Shown: one piece after another, positions 1 to 6,905 of the stretch
How the letters are laid out: each line of letters begins with the position of its first letter
How positions within the stretch are numbered: position 1 is the first letter of the stretch
Assembly (NCBI GenBank): GCA_905193395.1
Contig: CAJJOO010000042.1
Coordinates: 1 to 8,694, forward strand
Length of the DNA: 8,694 bases
Direction of reading: 5' to 3'
From: an uncultured Porphyromonadaceae bacterium
Lineage (GTDB): Bacteria; Bacteroidota; Bacteroidia; Bacteroidales; Muribaculaceae
Made by a program: the position numbers and the translations under genes
Notes under the pieces: model-generated
Told to the model about the DNA's origin: nothing
The model's database searches: none
The model's input: only the letters and a program-made list of their open reading frames with translations

Positions 1-3000
1 CTGCTCAACCATCAGTTTGCCAACGCCCTGTGGAGTCTTCCGCAGATGCTGAAACCCGCTGCCGAGGGTGTCGCCGTCCATTATCCCACATACTGGATCG
101 AGAATGGCACCGAAGTCAAGAGCCGCACGTCTGTCACTGTCGGCGCACGCAATTTCAGCGCTTCGGCCGCCATTGTGGCCGACTGGCACGACTGGGACGT
201 GGAATTCGACATGCCGGGTCGTCGCGGCGGCAACATCCGCGTGACAATGGCCCACGGCATGCCCTTCACCTGGTTTGAGTTCACGGGAGTAACGCCCACT
301 GTGGCCTTTTCGGCCGTTCCGGAATTCTTTGCTGCCTCGGGCGAGGCTGTGACCGACCTTTCCGCCGCATCGGCAGCCGGATACGTCGGCGCCAAGGTGG
401 GCGACGACCTCTACGGCATCTATTTCCCCGCCGGGACGTCGCTGTCGACCATCGACGGCCTGCTTGTTGCCGATTCCGCCCCCTGGATGGTGGTGGGACT
501 GCTGCGCGACAAGGCCGACCTGGCCTCGTTCGACCGCTATGCCTGCTCTGTGCCGCGTTCCACGCGCCTGGATTGGAAATACGACGAGCCGAAGGCCCTG
601 CTGTCCACCACCTGGGCGGTCGAGGCCACGAACCTGCGCCGGCCGGGCGACGCCGCTCCCGTGATGCAGGGATTTCTGCCCCATGCCTATAAGCACAATG
701 TGACGTCGGACGTACAGTTCGGCGACCTGACATACCTCACTCCGCGCGGCACCCTGCGCATGGCCGAGGCCGACGGCAACACCTTCACCTACAGCCGCCG
801 TTTCGCCGGCATCATGCCACAGAGCCCTGCACCGCTGGCCACGGCCGACGCTTCCTACGACCCCGCGCGCATGGACGAACTGATGTCGCGCTATGCCGCC
901 GAGGGCGCTTTCGGCGCCGACACCTACTGGGGTGGCAAGGGACTGATTCAGATGGCGATGAACATGACTTTCGCCTCGGAAACCGGCAACACTGAGGTCT
1001 ATGAGACCTCGCGCCGCCGTCTGCGCGAGGTGATGGTCGACTGGCTCACCTACACGCCCGGCGAGGACCGCTATTTCTTCGCCTTCTATCCCCGCTGGGG
1101 CTCGCTGGTGGGCTATGAATATTCCTTCGACTCGGACATGTTCAACGACCACCATTTCCACTACGGCTACATGCTCTATGCCGGCGCGCTGCTGTGCCTG
1201 CACGACCCCGCTTTCGCCCGCGATTACGGGCCCATGCTGCGCGACGTGGCCAAGGACTTCGCCAACTGGGACCGCAGCGACACCCGATTCCCCTTCCTGC
1301 GCACAATGGACCCGTGGGTGGGCCATTCATACGCCGGCGGCCTTGGCGACGGCGCCAACGACAACGGCAACGGCCAGGAATCCTCGTCCGAGTCGATGCA
1401 AGGCTGGGGCGGCCTATACCTGCTGGGCGTGGCTCTGGGCGACCGCGAGATGCGTGACGCCGGTATCTTCGGCTGGCTCACCGAGAGCGCCGGTGTGGCC
1501 GAATACTGGTTCGACCGCGACCACATCTATCCCGACCGCACGCCCAACTACGATTATTCGCTCTACGATCATCCCTACAACACCAATATCACGGCCAAAG
1601 GCATAGGCTGGTGGACCTGGTTCTCCGGCGACCCGCTGTGGATGCACTCCATCCAGTGGATGCCCGTGTCGCCCTGCCTCAACTATCTGTCAGAGGACCT
1701 GGACTTCGTGCGCTGGGACTACGAAACCTTCGAGCGCGGAACGGCCTACAAATGGTTCGAGACCGCCACGCGCGGCGAGGAAACCCTCGAGCCGCTGGCC
1801 AATCAGTCGGTGGGCAACGTGGTTCTGTGCTATCTGGAACGTTACGACCCGGTCCGCGCCGCCGCCATCTTCGACACGGCCTGGGAGGGCAATTTCCCCC
1901 TGGCCCGCTCAATCGACACCGGCCATATATCCTACTATATCATCCACAGCCACCTGACCTACGGCGACCCAGACCGCAGTGTCTATGCCTCGATTCCGAC
2001 GGCATGCGCCGCACGCCGCGCCGACGGCAGCATGACCTATATGGCCTGCAATCCCGGCACGGCCGAGCGCGACGTGACCTTCTACCGCGACGGCGCCGCC
2101 TTGCGCACCGTCCGCGTGGCTCCCGGCCGCCGCGTGGTGTGCTTCGACACCGAAGCCGTTCCCGCCGCGGTGGCAATCGACCGCCTCGGCCGCTACATCG
2201 CCCCGGGCGACACCGCATGCATATCGGCCCGCGTCCTTGATAATTACGGCGCCACGGTTGATGCTCTGAAACCCGAAATCACCGTCACGGGCGCCTCCCT
2301 GTCGGCCGACGGTGTCCTCAGCGTCGCCGCCGACGCCGCCTTAGGCTCCACCGTCACCGTAATGGCCACCGCCGCCGGTCTCAGCGCCACACGCACCTTC
2401 ACCGTTGGTGCCGCTCCCGTGGCCAAAACCGCCGTCTTCACACCGGAACCCCGCTATGCCGAGGCCGGTTCGCCGCTGCGTTTCGACGTTGCCTTCACCG
2501 ATAACTACGGCGAGAGCATGGACGCCGCCGAGGCCGCATGGAAAATTACCGGACCGGACGGCTTTGAGTCCGAGACTCCTGATTTCACTCCCGCCCGTCC
2601 CGGCCGCTACGAAATTGCAGTGACGCTGGGCGGCGCGACCTTCACACGCAGCCTGCTCGTCACCCCCGCGCTGCCCGACCTGGCCCGGGGCTGCAAGGCT
2701 TATTCCTCGAGCGAGGAAAATGCCGGCTGCCTCACCTCCAACGCCACCGACGGCGACCCCTCGTCGCGCTGGGGTTCGAACCACACCGACGACGAATGGA
2801 TTTACGTGGACCTGGGCCGCGACTGCATCATCACCCGCACCGTGGTGCACTGGGAGGCGGCCTATGCCGCCGCCTACGACATTGACGTGGCCCCCGACAT
2901 CCCCGGCTTCACCAAGGACGGCCCCTGGACCACGGTCTGCGAGGTCAGCGGACTTTCGGCCGCAGGCGCCGACGCCCGTTCGTTCACGGCCACGGGACGA

Positions 3001-4194
3001 TATGTGCGCATCCACGGCAAACGCCGCGGCTCGGCCTACGGATATTCGCTCTATGAACTCGAGGTCCACGGCATCCCGGCCGACGCCGATGCCTCATACC
3101 GCACCGGAATCGACATCGACGTGCCCGCGCTCATCGACGAGGGCAGCGAATACACCTTCCGCGCCGTGTCTTGGGACCTTGGCGGCAACTCGACCGATGT
3201 GGATGCCGTCTGGACCGCTTCCGACCCGAAAGCCATATTTACCGGCAACACCCTCCGTGCCGACATGTACGGCCCGCTCACCGTCACCGCCACCGCCGGC
3301 GACATGCAGGCCTCGGCCTCGACTCTGGTGGCCGAAAGCATCAAACTGGCACGTCTGGAAATGTCGCCAGCCGAAGCCACAGTGATTCTGGGCGACAACC
3401 TGGCCCTCGACCTCCGCGCCTATAACCAGTTTGACGGTCTGTGGAACGGCGATGTTGCCGCCACGGCTACCGTGACGCGTATTGACGCGAATGCCCTTGC
3501 TGCCGCCGACGCGGCCGAGGCAACGTTCGACGCGGCCTCCGGCATCTTCACGGCCACTGTCCCCGGTACCTACCTGGTGGATTTCGGCGGCATGGCATCG
3601 GCCAGGGTCCGAGTCGTTGCCGTCAGCGAGGCCAACCTGGCGCTGGGCAAGAACGCCACAGCCTCGTCCGTGCGCGACGGCAATGCTGCCGTCAACGCCA
3701 CCGACGGCAATCACGATACCCGCTGGGAGAGCGACTGGTCCGACGACCACACGCTCACCGTGGACCTGGAACAGACCTTCAACGTCAACCGTGTGGTGAT
3801 TGATTGGGAAGGGGCCTATGCCGCCGACTATGAAATCCTGCTTTCGATGGACGGCATCACCTACAACCGCGTGTGGAACACCACCGAAGGCCGCGGCGGC
3901 GTTGCCGAGGCTTCCTTCACACCCGCGCCGGCCCGCTACGTGCGTCTGCAATGCAACCGCCGCGCCACCGGCTACGGCAACAGCGTCCACGAACTCGAAG
4001 CCTACGCCACTTCGCGCTACACCGATCCATCGGGCGTTGCCGACGTCACGGCTGCCGACGCCGACGCTCCGGTCGACGTCTACGACACGGCCGGCACTCT
4101 GCTGCGCCGCGGCGTGCCCCGCGTTGAGGCACTCGACGGCTTCCGCGCCGGAATCTACGTTGTGGGCGGCAAACCTGTTATGAAACCATTTTAA
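1..4194 (+). CDS. Secreted GH81 endo-beta-1,3-glucanase with Ig-like and F5/8C modules (5' partial)
   Basis: The frame is open from the first base, so the true start and signal peptide lie upstream; 1397 residues are visible (numbered from base 1). GH81 enzymes are inverting endo-beta-1,3-glucanases. The family signature is clear: FNDHHFHYGY (residues 381-390, with the probable acid Asp383) and GNGQESSSESMQGW (probable base region, Glu460 and Glu464). The GH81 N-terminal beta-sandwich and helical catalytic part fill residues 1 to about 720. Then come Ig-like modules (about 721-805 and 807-891), an F5/8C domain (892-1025), two more Ig-like modules (about 1033-1110 and 1114-1209), a second F5/8C domain (1210-1337) and a tail (1342-1397) ending in GIYVV. 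The protein is much longer than a bare GH81 catalytic unit. It is probably extracellular or surface-bound. The next gene follows after 34 bases without a visible promoter or terminator, suggesting an operon. GC content is very high. The GH81 call is firm; Ig-like boundaries are approximate and the substrate is inferred from the family. Confidence 0.93.
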   Translation: MLNHQFANALWSLPQMLKPAAEGVAVHYPTYWIENGTEVKSRTSVTVGARNFSASAAIVADWHDWDVEFDMPGRRGGNIRVTMAHGMPFTWFEFTGVTPTVAFSAVPEFFAASGEAVTDLSAASAAGYVGAKVGDDLYGIYFPAGTSLSTIDGLLVADSAPWMVVGLLRDKADLASFDRYACSVPRSTRLDWKYDEPKALLSTTWAVEATNLRRPGDAAPVMQGFLPHAYKHNVTSDVQFGDLTYLTPRGTLRMAEADGNTFTYSRRFAGIMPQSPAPLATADASYDPARMDELMSRYAAEGAFGADTYWGGKGLIQMAMNMTFASETGNTEVYETSRRRLREVMVDWLTYTPGEDRYFFAFYPRWGSLVGYEYSFDSDMFNDHHFHYGYMLYAGALLCLHDPAFARDYGPMLRDVAKDFANWDRSDTRFPFLRTMDPWVGHSYAGGLGDGANDNGNGQESSSESMQGWGGLYLLGVALGDREMRDAGIFGWLTESAGVAEYWFDRDHIYPDRTPNYDYSLYDHPYNTNITAKGIGWWTWFSGDPLWMHSIQWMPVSPCLNYLSEDLDFVRWDYETFERGTAYKWFETATRGEETLEPLANQSVGNVVLCYLERYDPVRAAAIFDTAWEGNFPLARSIDTGHISYYIIHSHLTYGDPDRSVYASIPTACAARRADGSMTYMACNPGTAERDVTFYRDGAALRTVRVAPGRRVVCFDTEAVPAAVAIDRLGRYIAPGDTACISARVLDNYGATVDALKPEITVTGASLSADGVLSVAADAALGSTVTVMATAAGLSATRTFTVGAAPVAKTAVFTPEPRYAEAGSPLRFDVAFTDNYGESMDAAEAAWKITGPDGFESETPDFTPARPGRYEIAVTLGGATFTRSLLVTPALPDLARGCKAYSSSEENAGCLTSNATDGDPSSRWGSNHTDDEWIYVDLGRDCIITRTVVHWEAAYAAAYDIDVAPDIPGFTKDGPWTTVCEVSGLSAAGADARSFTATGRYVRIHGKRRGSAYGYSLYELEVHGIPADADASYRTGIDIDVPALIDEGSEYTFRAVSWDLGGNSTDVDAVWTASDPKAIFTGNTLRADMYGPLTVTATAGDMQASASTLVAESIKLARLEMSPAEATVILGDNLALDLRAYNQFDGLWNGDVAATATVTRIDANALAAADAAEATFDAASGIFTATVPGTYLVDFGGMASARVRVVAVSEANLALGKNATASSVRDGNAAVNATDGNHDTRWESDWSDDHTLTVDLEQTFNVNRVVIDWEGAYAADYEILLSMDGITYNRVWNTTEGRGGVAEASFTPAPARYVRLQCNRRATGYGNSVHELEAYATSRYTDPSGVADVTAADADAPVDVYDTAGTLLRRGVPRVEALDGFRAGIYVVGGKPVMKPF

Positions 4195-4228
4195 TTAACC
4201 TAAATATCAAACCTTAAAATTTCAAGCA

Positions 4229-6700
4229 ATGAGAAAATTATTCCTCTCAATGGCCCTTGGGCTTACGGCCCTCTGGGTAGGCGCGCAGGAAATTCCCGCA
4301 CCCCCAACACCCACCTGGGATGCTTCGCAGGTTGTATCCGTCCTCAGTGACGCATATCCTCAGGCCACCGATGGCTTCAATATCGGCGGCTGGGGTCAGT
4401 CGACTGTCGCAACTCTGGTCGAAGGCCAGGCAATCTACCATATCACCAACTTCAACTATCTCGGCTGGGAGTTCGCAAAGCACATCGACGTTTCGAACTG
4501 CAACATGATGCACGTCGATTTCTATCCCGTCACCGACGGCAATTTCGGCTTCACCCCCATTAGCCCGGGTCAGGAAGCACCTTACATCGCATCGTCCGTT
4601 GTGGCCGGCCAGTGGAACAGTTACGACGTTCCCCTTTCACACTGGGGAAATGTTAATTTCAAAGATCTTTTCCAGATTAAGTTCGACCGGGGCAACGGCG
4701 CTCAGGAAGGCTACATCGCCAATGTATACTTCTACAACGATCCTTCCGTTTTCGTTCCCACCTACGAATACGGCAATGTTTACTATGGCAGCACCGAAGG
4801 TGTCTACAAGGACATTCCCGTTGCGGTCGACTATGCTCTTACAGCCAATGCGGACGGTACTCTGACAATCGAGGCAACTCTCGACGGTGTAGACAAACTC
4901 AATGCCAACCACAAGTTCCATATCGTTTATGACGACGCGGCTTACAAGGAAGCCAACGGCGGCAATTTTTATGAAACATGGGACGAATTGGTTTATGATG
5001 AGGCTACCGACACATGGAAGTATACCACCAAGAATACCATTCCCTTTACCCTCAAAACACGTTTCGCACAACTTCACTGCTGGTTTGAATATGCCGGCGG
5101 TGTTGTAAACAATGCCGTTGAAGGATATCTTTTCGGCAAGAGCAGCGAGAAGCCGGTTAAGGAACCGCGTCTCACTCTGACAGCCCAGGCACAGAACATC
5201 ACCTCGAACTCGGCCGAAATCGCCTACACCCTGCGCTTGCGCAACGTTCCCGAAGGTACCGAAGCAGAATATTATCTGGACGGCGAGAAAATAACAGACA
5301 ATCCCGTGGCCCTCACAGGTCTTACCGAGAAAACCGACTATACCCGCACTCTGAAGGCCGTGGTTACTGTTGACGGCAAGGAATACAGCGCCGAAACCAC
5401 AGTCAAATTCACAACTCTGCGCGACGGCGCAACCGCTGCCGTATATCATGTAATCGCCGACGGTATGCTCAAGAACGCTTTCCTCCCCGGCGAAACTGGA
5501 GGTGTCGACAGCCGCGAACTCCCCATGTCGATTGTCGCCACTATTTCGCACAATCCCGACCTGACAATCACCGTTGATGCCGAATTCATCGGCAACATTC
5601 CCGTAGGCTTCGTGCCCGCCATGACTTGCTCGACTACAGACATCAAATTTGAGTCCAAGGATGCCAGTGAAGTTTCCGGGGCACACTATATCTGGACAAC
5701 TGATGTAACCTATCCCGCCAACACCACAATCGGCTGGCTCAACTTCCTGGTAAAATACGCCGGCGGTCCCACGACCATCAGCATCAACGGCTACACCACA
5801 GGCAGTGAAAACGAACCTGTCACCGTGGGCGAAGCAGCCTCGCTGGATCTTTCAGTGGCCAAGACAAGCCTGCAATCCGGCGAAAGCGTATTCTTCACTG
5901 CAACCGCAAAAGATGCAGCCGGTCACTATGTTTTCGGCAAGGAAATCACCTCTTCGCTTTCCAACAACGATGCTTTCGCCATCAATGGCAACAAGATTGT
6001 CGCCAACAACATCGGTTCCACCACACTGACCGCCACCTGCGGCGACCTCAGCGCCAATGTAACCCTGGTTTGCGCCACTACCAAAGAGGCTGTCAGCCTG
6101 CACTCGCTGGAGGGCGTAAACATTACTTCCGACCACGAGAACTATGCCCCGGCTTTCGACGGCAATGAAGGAACGCAGGTTGAATGGAACAACCTTGCAG
6201 AAATCGGCGAAGAACACTACATCCAGGTCGACCTGGGCCAGGCCCGTGGCGTCCAGGCCATCGAACTGGTTTGGGAAGGTGCCTGCGCCAAGGAATTCAC
6301 TGTAACCCTTTCCATGGACGCTCCCGCATCCGCAGCACAGCGTGCAGCAGCCGAAATCCCCGGCAACGTGGTCAAGACCTATACGGTTGACGATAACGTA
6401 GGCGGCGCCGGCGTTACTGTCCGCAACCTTCTTTTCGATGAGGCTTCGCCCACACACAACGCCCGCTATGTCACCCTAGCCACCACCAAGGCTCATCGAC
6501 CGGCCTGGGGTATCAAACTCAAGGAAATGAACATCATGGGTACGCCTAATATAAGCGGTGTGGCCGATGTTGCAGTTGACGCCAATGACGCTCCCGCCGA
6601 GTACTACAACCTGCAGGGTGTCCGCGTCAGCGGCGAACTTGTCCCCGGCATCTATATCCGCCGTCAGGGCAACACCGCCGTCAAGGTGCTGGTGAAATAA
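4229..6700 (+). CDS. Exported multimodular glycan-binding protein, partner of the GH81 enzyme
   Basis: The 823-residue protein has a type I signal peptide (MRKLFLSMALGLTALWVGA, likely cut before Gln20) and no lipobox Cys. An in-frame stop at 4196-4198 supports this start; the leader is A/T-rich with no Shine-Dalgarno. Modules in order: a carbohydrate-binding-like beta-sandwich (about 22-173, with WGQST at 55-59) resembling a module attached to Bacteroidota laminarinases; an unnamed module (197-310); a fibronectin-III-like module (about 312-398); a second copy of the unnamed module (432-531); an Ig-like module (about 533-618); an F5/8C domain (about 620-770); and a C-terminal tail (about 772-823) with NLQG and GIYIRRQG. 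No catalytic motif was recognised. Given the GH81 gene 34 bases upstream, it probably binds beta-1,3-glucan outside the cell and presents it to the enzyme, like the surface glycan-binding proteins of polysaccharide-utilisation loci. That role is inferred. It could instead be an enzyme of an unrecognised family. Confidence 0.85.
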   Translation: MRKLFLSMALGLTALWVGAQEIPAPPTPTWDASQVVSVLSDAYPQATDGFNIGGWGQSTVATLVEGQAIYHITNFNYLGWEFAKHIDVSNCNMMHVDFYPVTDGNFGFTPISPGQEAPYIASSVVAGQWNSYDVPLSHWGNVNFKDLFQIKFDRGNGAQEGYIANVYFYNDPSVFVPTYEYGNVYYGSTEGVYKDIPVAVDYALTANADGTLTIEATLDGVDKLNANHKFHIVYDDAAYKEANGGNFYETWDELVYDEATDTWKYTTKNTIPFTLKTRFAQLHCWFEYAGGVVNNAVEGYLFGKSSEKPVKEPRLTLTAQAQNITSNSAEIAYTLRLRNVPEGTEAEYYLDGEKITDNPVALTGLTEKTDYTRTLKAVVTVDGKEYSAETTVKFTTLRDGATAAVYHVIADGMLKNAFLPGETGGVDSRELPMSIVATISHNPDLTITVDAEFIGNIPVGFVPAMTCSTTDIKFESKDASEVSGAHYIWTTDVTYPANTTIGWLNFLVKYAGGPTTISINGYTTGSENEPVTVGEAASLDLSVAKTSLQSGESVFFTATAKDAAGHYVFGKEITSSLSNNDAFAINGNKIVANNIGSTTLTATCGDLSANVTLVCATTKEAVSLHSLEGVNITSDHENYAPAFDGNEGTQVEWNNLAEIGEEHYIQVDLGQARGVQAIELVWEGACAKEFTVTLSMDAPASAAQRAAAEIPGNVVKTYTVDDNVGGAGVTVRNLLFDEASPTHNARYVTLATTKAHRPAWGIKLKEMNIMGTPNISGVADVAVDANDAPAEYYNLQGVRVSGELVPGIYIRRQGNTAVKVLVK
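4817..5158 (+). repeat. Unnamed beta-rich module, copy A (residues 197-310)
   Basis: This is the first of two related segments in the glycan-binding protein. It begins IPVAVDYALT, continues with alternating DGTLTIEATL strand-like sequence, and ends WFEYAGG...GYLFG...EKPV. The match to copy B is at protein level by eye: a D-(G/L)-TLTI/LTITV strand near the start, a Trp followed by a TT pair, YAGG, a Gly-Tyr pair and a final (E)KPV/EPV. I do not recognise it as a named family; an Ig-like or CBM fold would fit. Confidence 0.5.
5522..5821 (+). repeat. Unnamed beta-rich module, copy B (residues 432-531)
   Basis: This is the second, shorter and diverged copy. It begins LPMSIVATIS, followed by NPDLTITVDAEF, and ends LVKYAGG...INGYTTGSENEPV. 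The fibronectin-like module lies between the copies, so the layout is A - Fn3 - B rather than a direct tandem. The similarity is too diverged to see as a DNA repeat. Confidence 0.5.
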
Positions 6701-6721
6701 TCCGCATTCCAATCCCTGAAT

Positions 6722-6754
6722 AAAGAAAGCGTCCCGCCCCGGGACGCTTTCTTT
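6722..6754 (+). terminator. Intrinsic terminator of the GH81 operon
   Basis: A perfect 15-bp inverted repeat (left arm 6722-6736, right arm 6740-6754) with a 3-base CCC loop begins 21 bases after the stop codon. The arm is AAAGAAAG then a GC-rich CGTCCCG core. The right arm ends in CTTTCTTT, so the T-rich tract is part of the stem and there is no long T run after it. The A-rich left arm makes the structure nearly symmetrical, so it could also stop transcription from the other side. Confidence 0.9.
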
Positions 6755-6808
6755 GCATTAAAAGCCGGCTGCTCCGGGGAGCAACCCTATGTCTTGCCTT
6801 ACGTTTTG

Positions 6809-6836
6809 CGGGCCATAAGGGATTGGGTATGGTCCG
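6809..6836. promoter_or_regulatory. Imperfect inverted repeat upstream of the GTPase promoter, candidate operator
   Basis: The left arm CGGGCCATA (6809-6817) pairs with the right arm TATGGTCCG (6828-6836) over 9 positions, with one G-T wobble and a 10-base spacer. It ends 11 bases before the -33 element of the next promoter. Position and dyad symmetry suit a dimeric repressor or activator site. The regulator is unknown; a zinc-responsive (Zur-type) regulator is a guess from the nature of the downstream gene. It could also be a chance or RNA-level hairpin. Confidence 0.35.
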
Positions 6837-6847
6837 GTGCGGTTTAT

Positions 6848-6878
6848 TTTGCTTTTCGCGGGGTTTTTGCTAATTTTG
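6848..6878 (+). promoter_or_regulatory. Bacteroidota-type sigma-ABfr promoter for the COG0523 GTPase gene
   Basis: TTTG at 6848-6851 and TAATTTTG at 6871-6878 match the Bacteroidota -33 (TTTG) and -7 (TAnnTTTG) elements, with a 19-base spacer. Transcription would start around 6884-6886 and give a leader of about 20 bases before the ATG at 6906. It lies downstream of the operon terminator, so the GTPase gene is an independent transcription unit. Confidence 0.75.
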
Positions 6879-6905
6879 TTGCGGTTTTCAATCATTTTTT
6901 GAATC

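Noticed and set aside
3094..3990. Long open frame on the minus strand inside the GH81 gene (298 codons)
   Set aside because: It is fully antisense to well-conserved F5/8C and Ig-like modules; GC-rich DNA with strong third-position bias gives long antisense frames, and its translation has no recognisable domain.
4195..4228. Internal promoter between the GH81 gene and the binding-protein gene
   Set aside because: The 34 bases are A/T-rich but contain no TAnnTTTG element; the composition is explained by the usual Bacteroidota translation-initiation leader.
4637..5686. 349-codon minus-strand open frame inside the binding-protein gene
   Set aside because: It is antisense to a coherent multidomain exported protein; the translation looks like a shadow and has no promoter or family match that I can see.
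6768..6785. Small hairpin TGCTC-CGGG-GAGCA after the operon terminator
   Set aside because: The stem is only 5 bp and a far stronger 15-bp terminator lies just upstream; likely chance.
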